Of a stretch of 64,000 nucleotides of DNA, positions 14,219 to 28,800 are shown piece after piece. The stretch is from Nereocystis luetkeana (lineage: Eukaryota > Sar > Phaeophyceae > Laminariales > Laminariaceae), in the NCBI GenBank assembly GCA_031213475.1, contig JARUPZ010000016.1, positions 9,254,270 through 9,318,269 on the forward strand. The letters are read 5' to 3'. Each line of letters starts with the position of its first letter. The stretch's first letter is position 1. The position numbers were made by a program, and so were the translations under genes. A model generated the notes under the pieces. The model did no database searches. It was given only the letters and a program-made list of their open reading frames with translations, and had not been told where the DNA came from.

Positions 14219-17200
14219 ATACGCATGGTTGGTGAAAACCCAACGTGCTCCGCCCCGGCATTATAGGAATGTGAGGGTCTATGGTCATACGACTAGGACA
14301 CTCCCCCCCCACCCCGCTCTTTTTCTCCCTCGCCGCTCCCTTCACCCTTTTGGGGAAGGCCGCGCGCGTTGATCTTCGGCTAGGGTGGCCGTCGCCGTCG
14401 CGCATATGCTTTTGTCTGCCTATATTTGTAGTAAGGTTTGACGCACTTTTTGCCAGGAAGGCGTTTTTTTGCTGACTCCTGCAGCGTTGTTTTTTTTATG
14501 CGTCAGGGACCAGGGAGTACCCCACCACTGATTCGCCGGAAGAAGCTCGAAGGCAAGATGAAGCAGAATATATATACACCCCCCCCCCCCCCCCCCCCTG
14601 CCCACCTCGCACACTCCCGACTTTTTTCTCGGTGACTCTCTTTTTTTTTTTTGTTCTGTTGTTTTTGTCGCGCGCAACAGAGTCGTGGCGCGCCTGTGGT
14701 CACGCCTCCTCTCCGTCGACGAGTCTACCATCGAGCCGTCCTCGGACTTCTTCGACCTCGGCGGGCACTCGCTCCTGCTGGCGAAGCTGTCGGCGGCCCT
14801 CTTGAAGGACGCGGGCGTGGCAATCGCCATCCCCGCAATCATCGAGAGACCCACGCTGCGGGAGCTGGCCGAGCTGCTCGACTCCGAGATGACCTCGACC
14901 GCGGGGAAGACGGCGTCGCCGGCCATCTTGTTCACTCCGGCGCAGAGGTGAGGTGATCGTACACGGGGGGGAGGCAAAACCCCAAGGCAGGCGACGACGG
15001 GGCAGGCGACGACGGGGGTATGATACATAAAAGTTTTTTTTTGTTACCAATTTTTTTTTTTCTGACTAGAGGGGACTACCCAATATCGCTGGAATGCCAT
15101 GTTTTGGTTCACCCGACAGGTTTAGTTAGTTGTGTGCCTAAGGCGCGGGCTTGGGCATCAGGTTTGGCGCTGAAGAACTGCCCAGTATTGATGGGAATCC
15201 CATTCAGAGTTACATGGTCGGCAAAAAACATGTGGTCGAATAGTTGCCCGTGTGGGGGCTTGGCATTGTGTGTGCGGTAGGTTGAGCGTGCGAATGTTCC
15301 GAAGCCCGCCTTCGAGGTGAAATAGAGGAGAGGTTCTGAGGTGTAGAGCCTCAGACGGTTGAAGCGCGTCCCTCTACCCTACCGTTACATGTGTCGTGCA
15401 TGAGCTATATGCCGAGCATGCCGGGTCTCTTGAAAGTGTCCGCGGGTTGTTGAGCATACTACATACAGGTATTCTTGTACTGCGTGCCTGAAAAGAACGC
15501 CTCTTCGTACCGTGCGTACCTGGGAGTAATGACCCATACAATGGATGTCTTGGGAGCTCCTCGCATGCATGTTCCACACGGGGCAACATCTCCAACTTCA
15601 AGATTTAGAGGAACAACGTGGTCAGCGATACGACCCCCATCCCCCCCCCTCCTCCCCCCACCCAACACGCCTTATGCGGCGCTTTTGTTAGCATGGTTGC
15701 CGAGGGCGCCCCTGAAAAAGAGAAAACGGCACCACCACGCCTCCGGAGGTCAAAATGGAAAACCAACCTGAGTTATGTGATCACAGGACGAAACAAAAAA
15801 ATAAGTTATTTTTTTGTATCTTTGTCTTCTCTTGGTCCCGATAGTATCCGTCCGTCCGCCCCCCCCCCCCCCCCCCCCCCCCGCCTCCCATCCCTTGTCT
15901 GACGAAGAAGAGAAAAACTGCGGCTTGTTACTTCTTTTCTTTTTTGTTTTTTCACGGGGCACCCTCGTGCCTATTTTGTCTTTTCACTCTTCTGGCGCGT
16001 CTGCGATGCACTTTTTGTGACACAGGGCTGTCGGGAAAGCGTGGGCTCGGGTCCTGGATAGCGGCGTGGAATCCCAGCTGTCCCCGAGCTCCGACTTCTT
16101 CGACGTCGGCGGCCACTCTCTCCTCCTCGCCAAGCTCACCTCCGTGCTCGTCGAGGAGGCCGGGGTGACCCTGAGCATTCCGGACATCATCGAGTCTCCC
16201 ACCCTGGACGGCATGGCCAGGCTCGTCGAGGAGGAGCTGGGCGGCGCGGCGGCGCTCGGGATTCAGCCTGCGGTTGTGCCTGGCCTCAAGTCGGTACTTC
16301 CCAGTGTCGACGGCGAGGACCCGATCGTTCTGCAGAACGGTTCCGACGGCGTGAAGTGCATCACCACGTGCGAGCCGGCGTGCGCGGGGGGCGCGGGAGA
16401 GGCGCGGGCGGCGCCGGTCGCCGACCCTTGCGGCGGAGGCGCGCAGGCTTGACCCAACCATTTACCCCGCTGGAACGCGTAAGACTGGGTGAGTGGGCGC
16501 GAGTGGAAACGAACCCCTCACGTGTCTTCTTTTTCCACGAAGTTTTTACTTGAGAGTACGGGGGATCACAGTAAATAGGACCTACGGTGGACACAAAAAC
16601 CTACCTGGTATAAATTTGGCTACTTTTACTAACAATATCTGGTCCTTGCTACTTCTGCCCCCCCCCCATAATAGTAGTCACACGATTACAAATATGTAAA
16701 TTATTACCACGTCGTGCTGGAATGGTGCTGTTTTAGGAACAGCACATTATCTTGATAGGACGTGTGTAAGAACAAACACTGAATGTGAAAATTGAAAAGG
16801 AGCGAAAAGCGAAAGCGGAAGCAAAAGCCTCCCACAGAAATATAAAACCAGTAAAAGTTTTTTTTCTTTTTTTTTTCAACAGAAGATACTCTGTGGTACC
16901 CGTGGGGGCTCTTTTTCTAAAAAAGTTCATCGATCATTCCAATGTGTCTGGCACCATTTACAGGCCGCCGCTTGCAATGTCTGGCACCATTTTCAGGCCA
17001 CCGCTTGCAACGTCTGGCACCGATGAGCCTCCTTTCGTTGCACCGCTTTTGTGGCACCTTTTGTGATACCACTTTTTTGTGCCACCGCTTTTCGTGACAC
17101 CTTTTTTGTGACACCGCCTTTCGTGACACCTTTTTTGGACACCGCCTTTTGTGTGCCGCGTTTTTTGTGCCATCGGTGGACAGATACTCTCGTTTCCGCG

Positions 17201-17421
17201 CGGCGAGATCCTCTCGACCCCCCCAGCGGGTCCTGCTGACCGGCGCCTCGGGGTTCCTAGGAGCCCATATTTTGGCTTCTCTGCTCAAGTACACCACTGT
17301 CGACGTGTTCTGCCTCGTTAGGGCTGGCAACAAGGAGGAGGCGCTCATCCGCCTCGAGGACACTTTGAAGAAGTGAGGCCTGCGCAAGTCATGGGGGCGT
17401 TGGGTGGACTTCAGGGGCGTG

Positions 17422-17458
<37 letters not shown>

Positions 17459-20400
17459 ACTCTGCGGATACCCGGGTACCTACCCGGGCGTGTACGATCA
17501 AAATAGACGTACTCGTACGTAGACGTTTTTTTTTTTTTTTTTTTTTCCTCGGGTAAGCCAGTGTTTTCTACGCTTGCCCTGCACGAGTACTGAGCACACG
17601 TTGGTTGGTCTTGGGGTTGGTTAACCCTTTTAGGACCCCAGTCCTGTTTTGGGGACAAATCACTTGGAATTAGACTGGTTTGTCCCCAGATCGGGACTGC
17701 GGTACCTAAAGGGGTTAAGGAGAATGATCGGTGTTTGGGCGGGGGCCCACGCCGTTCAACTGAAGGATGAGGTCGGAGCACGCTTCGTGCGGGCGAAAGC
17801 AGCGTCCAGGCTTGGGCCACCCTGTCGAGGACGCTCTGGAGCAGAAGTGGTTACCGATGGAAAAGGCGTCCCTTGCTGGGGAAACGCCCGTTGCGGGTGG
17901 CGCATCGGACTAGAAATAGTCGCATGGGCATACGCAGTTTAGGTATATACTTATATGAAGATATACGTAGCTTGAATTGCCAGCTACCTACCTACCAGGT
18001 ACCTACCTACCAGCTCACACTCATGCCCGCCTCTTGTCGTCCCGATTGTTGTTGTTTTTCTTCTTCTTCTATTTTAGGTACAGCCTGATGGAAGACAAAG
18101 CGGTGTCGTCGGCCATGGAGAGGGTGGTCCCCGTCCCGGGAGACCTGTCGCGGCCTCTGCTCGGCCTGGACGACAGCGATTTTAAGGTCAGTATTCTGCC
18201 GCGGAATCATGAAGAGTGTACCTGGTAGATGCCAGGGCCGTGCCATGGTTGGGTTTAACTCGATTATAGTGCAGCCCAGTTTTTCCCCATGTGTATACGA
18301 GGCCCTACAACTAAGGAGCTGCCCATACGTTGGAGGTGTATTGCATATCCTTATTTGCAAACCCGTTAATTGTGTTTCAACTGTCTTGGCTTCTTTTTTT
18401 TTACGCTTTTTCTCTTAAAGTCGCGGTGGTTGAGTCGAGGCATGGAATTTTTCTCACGTGAGCATCCTTCGGAATTTTTTACGTGGTGCAGTAGTGCCGG
18501 TTACCGCCATGGTGCCGGTATGCGCTATTACGGGGGACCATAGTTAATAGGACCTACCGGTATGGTATACATACCTGGTATATATTTAACCTTTTTTACT
18601 AACGATATTCGGTTCTATTAACTATGGTCCCCCCGTAATACTGCACTACTCAACTCAACCGGCACTATGTAGCGGCAACCGGCACTATAAAGCGGCAACC
18701 GACACTATATAGCGGCAACCGGCACTATATACCGACAACCGGCACTATATATCGACAACCGGCACTATATACCGACAACCGGCACTATATAGCGGCAGCC
18801 GGCACTATATAGCGGCAACCAGCACTATATAGCGGCAAACGGCACTATATAGCGTCAACCGGCACTATATAGCGGCAACCGGCATTATTTACTCCGCACA
18901 CTGCCACACTGGTTGATCCCATCTGTGTAAAGCGATTTCACAGGCACTATGTAGTGGCAAACGGCACTATGTAGAGGGGGCACTGCTGCATTGGTCGTAG
19001 CACGCATCGCCACCTACCGTAATCGTGCGCTCGTTCGATGATTTCATTGACTCTCTCCTGTTTTTTTTGTTGGCGAAATTCAACTCGGCCTGCCCTTATT
19101 GCTATTGCGGGGGACCACAGCAGTTAATAGGACCTATGGTATACATAAAAACCCATGTATTCAACCATTTTTACTGACAATATTTGGTCCTATTAACTAT
19201 GGTCCCCCGTAATAGTCCGCCCTCCACGCTGCTGCTGATGCTGCTGATGCTGTTGATGCCGCTGCCGCCGGAAAATAATCTTTTGAAATATGCCCCGGCC
19301 GCTGTGTGTACGCGTGGTTGCTTTCTTTGCGTACCCGACCCCTGCGGCTGCTTGCTACAGATGCTCGCGGGCGAGCTGGACTCCATCATTCACAACGGGG
19401 CGTCGGTTAACCTCGTCCGGTCTTACCAGTCTCTCAAGCCCGTCAATGTCCTCGGCACCCAGGTACGTTTTCCAGAGCGTCGGGGTGGGCGGGGGGGGTG
19501 TTTGAGGGTCGGCGGGGGCGGGGGGGGTATACTCATGAGGGGGGGAGGAGCTGCCCTTTACTCCTGGCGTACGGCAGGGGTCTAGGTACGAGGCACGGTG
19601 GCGAGAAGATCGTGCCAGAGGCTTGGCTCGGCCCGCGGACGGTCGTAACTTCCTCCGTTACGCGAGATTTTTTGACGGCGCGCGTCAGGAAAAAAAAAAC
19701 TAGCGAGGGCGTTCTTCCCTCGTTTTTCGTTGAGGGGCGTGTTGGTTTGTCTCCCCCCCCCCCGCCCACTTTTTTTTCACGTAGGGATGCGAGGGTCTAT
19801 GGCCTTACAACTACGGCCGTGCATGAGATCCGAGTGCATCTCTCCTATCAGGTTCATCCCTCCCCCCGCTTTTTTTCTGCTGCGGAATGTATCTCACACA
19901 AAAAAAATCCGAGCACGTTTTGTCTCCAAGAGCTTGGGTGGGGTCCTCTAAAAGAGGGTGTTTGCAGAATATTTTAACCCAATTGGGACTTTTTCTTGAA
20001 GAAAAGGCGTGGCCTTGTAACGCCTCTAAAACCTTCTGCTACGAGCGACCAAAACAATTGTTGGCGAGTTTGGTGGGTGTTACCAACCATCGAACCGTCT
20101 GCCACGACAATGGTTGATGAGTTTGGTGGGTGTTACCAACCATCGAACCGTCTGCTACGAGCGACCAAAACAATGGTCGGAGAGTATGGTGGGTGTTACC
20201 AACCATTGAAACGTCTGCTACGAGCGACCAAAACAATGGTTGCTGAGTTTGGTGAGTGTTACCAACCATTGAACCATCTGCTACGAGCAGCGTTGTGCGG
20301 ACAGGATCACGATGCTCCCCCTGCCGTGCGACTCCTTGCGTTGCTGTGATAAGCAATTGTGATCGCCAAAATATATACTTCGAAATATATATATATTTAT

Positions 20401-20631
20401 ATATATATTATATATACCAGGTATATATATATATGCTCCAAGAGGGTTATAGGTTATAAAGAGGAGAGGAAGAGGAAGTGTGAAAAGACGAAAAATGCCG
20501 AAGAAAAAAGGTGACAATTACAGCAGAGCATCGCCACCACACCAAAGTTGTAGCGCTGAGGTAGGGGGATGTGTGCCCGAAGTGCACAGCAGAAAGAATT
20601 GTGACACGCAGCTGCGGGGTGGCAGCAGCAG

Positions 20632-20664
<33 letters not shown>

Positions 20665-23600
20665 GATGATGATGACGATAGCTCGGAACTGTTACACGCT
20701 CCTCTTCCCATTACGGGGGGCCATATTAAATAGGACCTACGGCACACATGAAAACCTACCCTGGTCTATGTTTCGCTATTTTTACTTACTGTATTTGGTC
20801 CTGTTTACTACGGTCCCCCGTAACAGTGGAAGGTTGATGAGATACCGTCTGCCATCCGGTAAAAAGAGGAGCAGCGTCGAGTTCCGCACAGAGGGCTGGA
20901 GTTAGCTATCGTGTTTTTTTTTTTTTCGCAGCTGTTGGTTTTTCCAGAACGGGGGGGGGTGTACTCGATAGGAGATATGTACTCGATCTCATGCATGGCC
21001 GTAGTCGTATGACCATACACCCTCGCATTCGTACAATTAATGCCGGACGGAGCATGTCGGGTGGGGGGGAAGAACTGCCACTATGATTGGTACCGAACAA
21101 AGGGAGGCGTTTCCGGGAAGATCAGGTCGAGGGGAGAGCCTTCCGAAGATGTACATGTTCGACGTTTAGCACCCTCGCTCACCGTTTGAAGAGAGCACGG
21201 GCGCTGAAATAAAAAACGATCGCACCCCTCCCCGTTCGGAGTCAACGCGCTTAAGGTAAACTCGAAAACATTCGTGCCGGGTATTTTTCGATGCTGGGGT
21301 TCATGCTCTTGTCATGGAATCCCCGCGCATCACCCTCATTGCTACTCTCTCGTGTGCCCCCCCCCCCCCGCCCCTCTCCCCCCCCGGAGCAGGAGGTACT
21401 TCGCTTGGCGGTTACGGAACGCCTTCGGCACGCGAGTGAAACCCGTGCACTTCATTTCGACCAGCGGCATCTTCCCCTTCTCCTCCGGTGAGACGGAAGC
21501 TCCGCGGCGCATAGCGCATGTCAAACTACCGCACGGGTGATAAAATAACACACCCCCTGGGGAATGCGTTCTGACGCCGAGTTTCTCCAAACCATGTCGT
21601 GAGGGGGCGGGACATACCCGACGAAGATGGTGGCCGTGGCCGTGTCTTTTTTTTTTCAAGATGTCGACGATATGTCGCTCGGCGTTTGACCTCTACTCTC
21701 CCCGTTGCCCCCAACATCGTCTTGGAAGCTCGTCCCAGGGGGTGTGTTGTCTTATCACCCTGGGTGATGGTGTGATCCGGTGTGCGCTTGTCGTGTTACG
21801 GCGTGCGTGCCGTGCCGTCGCCGGCGTCGGCCATTGGTTTTGACAAGGACACTGACGTCTTGTGTTTTGGGTGTTGCGCACGTTGTCAGATTCGACAGTG
21901 AGGGGAGTCGGGGTTGGTGCGTGCGACTGACTGACTGCCTTGGAGGGTGCGGACCTAGCAGTAGATCATCTAGACCCTAACCTGCCGGTATGACATATGT
22001 TGTGTGTGATCTGCACAGTACAGACCCAACCCAGGAAAACATGTGCTATTAATACGAGATCGTGAAGTTTTTTTTTTTCGAGTCTCATCCGGTAGCATGA
22101 GCTAGTCGTAGACCGTACAGATCTAGCTAGCTGCATAGGAGACCTATATGATGAAGGGGGGTTCTGATCCCGTCTGATTTATCTCATCTGATCTATCTCA
22201 TCTGATCTATCTCATCTGATCTATCTCGTCCTCGTCTGATCTATCTCGTCTGATCTATCTCATCTGTTCTAGCTGTGGATCTATACTTCCACTCCCGGCA
22301 CCTGACCAAAAACGTGTATAAATGTGTTTTGTATGTTCCTTCGCGAAAAAAAAAAAACACACGGCAGACACGAAGACGTTCATGGAATCGGCTGACATGA
22401 GCGAGATGTGGAAGGAGCTGTCGGACGGGTATGGTCAGAGCAAATGGGTCGCCGAGCAGATGTGCATACAGGCCAGATCTAGGGGCCTACCCGTGAGCAT
22501 CCTCAGGCCCGGAAACATGTCGCCCTCGTCAACGACCGGGGCGTGGAACAAGTCGGACTTCATCTACATGCTGCTGCAGGTGCGCACAATTATATGCCCC
22601 GTTCGGAGTCTAAAGTGTAGATTCGCTGATTTCACTTGTGTGTGTGTGCGTGTGTTTGTGTGTGTGCGTGTTTTCCCGTATCGATTCCAAGGAAAATGTG
22701 CACCATGCTCCGTACTGTATACGGTCGCTCCTACTACTGTACTCGTAGTAGGAGTACAGTTTGACTTCTACCACCGTACTGTCGCGGAGATATTTGTTTA
22801 AGGTGCCAAAGTGCCCATTGTACGTATAATAGCAGCGCGGAAAGTCGTGGTTGGGGGGGGCCATTTTTTTAGGTTTGATTTTATCTCTGCAGTGACGTGT
22901 AGTGTTCCTCCACCCCTCCCTCACCCCCCCCCCCCCCCCCCCCCCCCCCGGCTCCGTTTCGAAAGGGATGCGTGGTCAACAGTCAAGTGACTATGGCAAG
23001 CATTATATTAATCCCCCCCCCCCCCCCCTCTCCTCTATGGTCATACGACTACGGCCATGCATGAGATCGAGTACATCTCTCCTATCGAGTACACCCACCC
23101 CTCTCCTCCCCCACCCTCCCACTTGGCTTCTGCGTACATCTGTACCCTCCTCTGTCTGTTCGCAGGGTTGCTTGGAGCTGGGATGCGCTCCTGAGGGGGT
23201 TAAGTGGCAGTTAGACCTAACGCCAGTGGACTTCGCCGCCCGAGTCGTGGTGCACGTGGCCGTCGAGCAGCCGCACAAGGCGCTCGGTCAGGTGAGGTAC
23301 ATTACACCTCCGTCGGGGGAGGCCTCGATGGGAAAAAAATAGTTAACCATAGAAAATGACGGATCACAGCAAACCGTTGTGGTCACTGCGTGATTTTGTT
23401 TGGGGGGGGGGGGGGGGGGGGGGGGGGATATTCTACGACATGGTTTCCGACTTCCAATGGTTGTGTCGTGTCATGCGGCACTGCGGCACGGGCTCACGCT
23501 GCTCGTAGATGGTTGATAATTGATATACACCTTGGTTATCGGTTTCGCTTTTTTTGGTCGCTATGTTGGGTCGTGACCCCTGTTGGGGGTCCGTGCCCAT

Positions 23601-25787
23601 GCAACATGCGCATGCACAGAAAGCAATAAAAGCGACAAAGTGCGGCATCATCACTCGCCCATCAAGCGCGTTCATCAGCCTCAGTATTGAGGGGGAACTC
23701 AGGAATACATACTCGTACAGTATAGTATTACGGGGGACCCTAGTTTACAGGACCTATGGTGTACATAAAAACCTATATATTTAACCATTTTTACTAACAA
23801 TATTTGGTCCTGTTAACTATGGCCCCCCGTAATAGTATATTAATGATAACCGAATATGGTTTGTGAACATACTGTAGTAATACATACCGTACATTAGTGT
23901 AGTGATGACAACCAACTATGGTGTTGTGAATAGAGTACCACGGGGGACCGTATTAAATAGGACCTACGGTACACACAAAAACCTGTATATTTCGTTTTTT
24001 TACTAACAATATTTGGTCCTATATACTATGGTCCCCCGTAATGGTAGAGTAATGATAACCAGATATGGTGTGTGACCTTAGTAATATATACAGTAGTGTA
24101 GTAATGAGAACCGAATATGGTGTTTGAACATAATACTACATACAGTAGTATAGTAATGAGAACCGAATATGGTGTGTAAACACAGGGGGGTACATAGTAA
24201 TACGTACAGTTAGGTGTGGGACTATAATTTTTTTAGACGTAGAATTTGGAAAAAAAATGTCCCATGTCGTTCTCTGGGGAAAAAAATCTTTAGAAAATCA
24301 ACCAATCAGCGATGGGGGGAAAGGACCCACGTCATCAACAAAAATCTATTCGTAAAGAAAAAGCTGTGCCGCTGCTGCTGCTGTGCCGCAAAAAAGTAGA
24401 AGCGTGGCCAGGTGCTGAGTGTGAAAAAAAGTTTGTGCTGCTGCTGCTGCTGCTGCTGCGTGTTGCTGCTCGAGGTGCTGCTGCACCACACCACGCGCAG
24501 AAGCGTACACAGCGGCCAGCTTAAGTGAGTGGGCCACATCGTCTGGTAGGCCCTCCGGCACGATGGCTGACAGCAGACCAATGCATCCCGTGTCGGACAC
24601 GCTCGAAGGCGGAGGTGCTGACCTCTCTGCTGCTGCTGCTGCTGCTGCTGGAGCTTCTGCTGCTGGAGCTTCTGCTGCTAGAGAGGATACCCCCATCTTC
24701 GCCCATCGGATCGGCTGTGTGTTGCACATCTTGCACCTCGCCGTGACTGCGGGGTTGACGAACCCCTTCTTCATGGGCCAAGGCTGCGTCCGACTCGTGC
24801 CTGAGGTCCTGCTCCAGGTTGAGTTTGCCCTTCTGCTCGAACAACTGATGGGAGACAGCTTGCAGTGAAGACTTTGCCTCAGCGGTCTCGGCCCGACTCT
24901 CGTCGCGCTGCTTCAAGGCCCGGTTACGGATGCCCTCGGCGGCCTCGAGACCGCCGCGCTGGATGGCAAGCGCCCGGCGTGCAGCCACGCCCGCGTCTGC
25001 GACTGTAGTCCCGGTACGCGCCAGATAAGCCTCTTGGTTCTTCTGGACAATTTTCTTTTTTTTCCCTTTTCGTCCGGTGCCCTCAGGTTTTTTTGAGTTT
25101 CCCATGGCTGATTGATATTTCGCGATCACTGCCAGAATGACTCAATAGGGCCAAGTTTGATCGCGAATTTCTCGTCGGCTATTTACTGGATTCAAGCACG
25201 GATTGATTTGTTGTCTCCGCCAAGTCTCGGCGAAGAGGAGGGCACGTATTGTTTTCATACTCAATTGCAGTACTTCTTCCCCATAGAGCAAGAGACGAAT
25301 ATAAGCATAAAACACGAGTTTTCCCGCACATTTCCGGCCAATTAGACGTAAAAATCTAATGGAAAATTCTGAATGATGTGCCTTCCCCTCCGTTTACACT
25401 GGTTACACGTGTCTGTTGAATCCCAAGATCCAACTCGTCTCCTATGTCGAGCAATTTGTCATTGCGGGTCAACCAATAATGCAGTCTAAAGCCAAGTAAA
25501 TAAGGTGGCGGTACATTTTTCATCTTCAATCTTTTTTCGGATTTTTTGGCGGTTTTCGTCGAATAGATGCGCCATTTGTTGGGCACTTTTCGTCGTCCAG
25601 TCCCAGCCCTAACAGTACATTCAGTAAATACAGCAGTACCCTGGTACATGGTTTATGAGGTCCATCGTGGGTGCTGATTACTATTACGGGGGACCATAGT
25701 TGAATAGGACCTACGGTACACACAAAAATATTTCCCTATTTTTACTTTACAGTAGCAATGTTTGGTCCTGTTCACTATGGTCCCCTG

Positions 25788-25823
<36 letters not shown>

Positions 25824-28800
25824 ATACTGGTATGTATTACTATGTATTACTATGTATTACTATGCCCCCCCCCCCGTAATATAGTGTGTTCCATGCTGTG
25901 CGCTCGTGGTGGCAGCTTCTTGTATTCCCCTTAAGACACACGCCCTTTTATTGTAATACCCCAGCACAGCTACCCGGGGTGCTTCGTTTTGGCCGGTGTC
26001 GGAAGAAGCGTCCATTTATTTTCGGCCGGGCTCGATTTCGTATCAGTCCGTCCGAAAATGTAAGGACAATTTTGATATATATACCAGGTATAATATAATA
26101 TATCTATACATTACATATATATTATATGTATAGTTCGAAGCGTATATACTTGAGATACACACCGTTTGCCATCGAACCCGGCCGAAAACAAATGGACGCT
26201 TCTTCCGACACCGGCCAAAACGAAGCACCCCTGGTAGCTGTGCTGGGGTATTACAATAAAAGGGCGGGGATTGTTCCCTGTACCCCTTTCGTTCTTTGCG
26301 CCCGCCCGCCAACGCCGCGGCGCAAAACGGCGCAGTGGACAGCCTTCATGGTGGTCGTTTAGCCAGCGCGAGAAGGTACCGCGTGTAGAGAGGCTTAGGA
26401 GCAGGAAAGGACGTTGATGAGGCGAGTTCGAACGACCGACGTGGCCCACGCGACCCCCGTTCGTTTGGGTTCCTTTTCCGGCCTCTTGATTATTTTCATC
26501 CCCCGGTTTTGTTTATTTTCACGCGGAGGTCGCTGGATTGTTCCGAAATGGTGGGGGGAATTGTGGCGTGGGTATCATGTAGTTCCTGCGCTGGTCATCT
26601 GTTCCCCGTTGCCGTCCCCGCGTCAGCATTCCCAGCTTGGAAACGCGCGCCAACCCGCTGCTGGCGAGGCGCGCAAGTGTTGAGTCTGTCGGCGCACGCG
26701 TGTGTTGGTCTTGGTCCGTTGATGTGAGCTGGTTAACTTGCAGATTGGCGATGTGTTGAGCGAAACCCTGCTACCTCTTTCTTTACTTTCCTTTTCTTCC
26801 TCTCCTTTTCTTTTCTTCCTGTCCTTTTCTTTTCTTCCTGTCCTTTTCTTTTCTTCCTCTCCTTTTCTTTTCTTCCTCTCCTTTTCTTTTCTTCCTCTCC
26901 TTTCCTTTTCCTCCTCTCCTTTCCTTCCCCTCCTTTCCTCTTCTTCCTCTTCCTTCCTTTTCTTCCTTTCCTTCCTCTCATGCATTTCCTTTTCTTCCTT
27001 TCATGCCTTTTCCGTTCTTTCCTTTCCTCCCTTTTTCCTCCCTTTCCTCCCTTCCCTTCATTCCGTCTCATTACCTTCTTCTTCCTCTCCGGCCTTTTTC
27101 CTCCCGTTCTTCCCTTTCATTCCTTTTATTCCTTCCCTCCCTTTTCTTCTGCTCGGCGCGCAGGTGCTTCACGTCCAAAACCCCGGGGAAATGCAGGCGT
27201 TCGGGGACGTCGCTGGTTGGCTGAAGGAGACGACCGGGACGAAGCTGGAAGGCGTCGCCCTGGACGACTTCCGTGACCGCATCAGCAAGGCGGTGGAGGG
27301 AAAGGACCCCCATGATGTCGGCGTCCTGGCGAAGGTACACCTTTAGTTAGTTTGCGCGATGGTAAAAGGTACACCCTCTGATTAGGTTGAGCGACGGCGA
27401 AGGTACACACTCAAATAAATAGAGCGAAAACGAAGGTGCACCTTTATTTAGTTTGCGCGATGGTAAAAGGTACACCCTTTGATTAGATTAAGCGACGGCG
27501 AAGGTACACATTCAATTAAATAGAGCGAAAGTGAAGGTACACCTTTATTTAGTTTGCGCGACGGTAAAAGGTACACCTTCGATTAGATCAAGCGATCGCG
27601 AAGGTACACATTCAACTAGATAAAGCGAAAGCGAATGTGTACCTTCGATTAGACAAAACGATAGCAAAGGTACAAACACCTTTCATCATATCACACGATA
27701 GCATAGGTGCGGTTTCGATCAGATTTCTCGTTTCCCGGTCATCCGTGAGAGGGTGGGCAGAGCAAGTGTTCTGGATGAACACGTGACTCCTGCGGATTTA
27801 TGTCAGTGGGGACAAAGTACGGTCTCGCCGTTTGTCCTGTGGCGTGTAGGCGTAGAGTACAAGGCGTTATACCCCGAATAATCAGGCATGCGAGAGTTGG
27901 GGGGGCGGGGAGGAGGGGAAGGGCTATTTGCTGTCAGTTTCCTCTCGCGAGAAGCTCCATGACTCATCACACACCCGATTTTGATCACGAACAGCCTCAA
28001 CTAGAAGATGAGGACGAACGAAATCTCGAGGATGGGGTCCTGCAATTAAAAAAAAAAAAAAAAACCGTCAAGTCTTCCCCAAAAACAAAACATAAACGCT
28101 CGAAACTGTCATTTCGTCCGTCGACGACAGCAGTTTTTAAAGCGTCCCATGAACATTGAAGCATTTTTCACGGATTTGTTAGGGTCCATCCTAATCGAGC
28201 AAAACAAAACGCGCGTGTGTGTGTGTGTGTGTGTGTGTTTTTTTCTTCTTTTTTCTTCTGCTTTTCAACATTTCCACGCACACGAGGCGGTGTGGAACGT
28301 TTAAAAACAAAGCCAGGATCCCACCCTAATGAGCTCGTTCGTCTCAGAGAACGCACTGCAGTAATCTGAACCAGATATTGTCATTACGGGGCACCATATT
28401 AAATACCTGGTAGGACTTATGATACAAACAAAAAGCTATCCTTGTATACCAGGTATTTACCTATGAATCCTAACATTGTTTGGTCCTTTTTACTGTGGTC
28501 CCCCGTAATAGTACAATACACATGCAGTATTGTAGGGTCGTCCTAAACGTGTATTACAGAGTACCAGGTAAGGGAACAAGCTGTAGTAGTTAGAACCAAG
28601 CGTGGTTAGTAGACATAGGGGGATAGATAGACAGGTTTGGGGGTCCATCGTGGGTTCTGATTCTTACAACATTAGCCCCCCCCAGTACTGCAGTACCTGT
28701 ATGTATGTATGTGGGTACTTAAGGCCGTTACTATTACTACTGTGTTTGTACACGCAACCCCGATGAACGATCCCATTGGTCAGGCGTATCGCATTGGTTT

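Noticed and set aside
18655..18975. CRISPR-like array
   Set aside because: Regular 20-bp units without unique spacers; a minisatellite in a eukaryotic intron.
20030..20290. CRISPR-like direct repeats of ~63 bp
   Set aside because: Whole units are repeated with no variable spacers.
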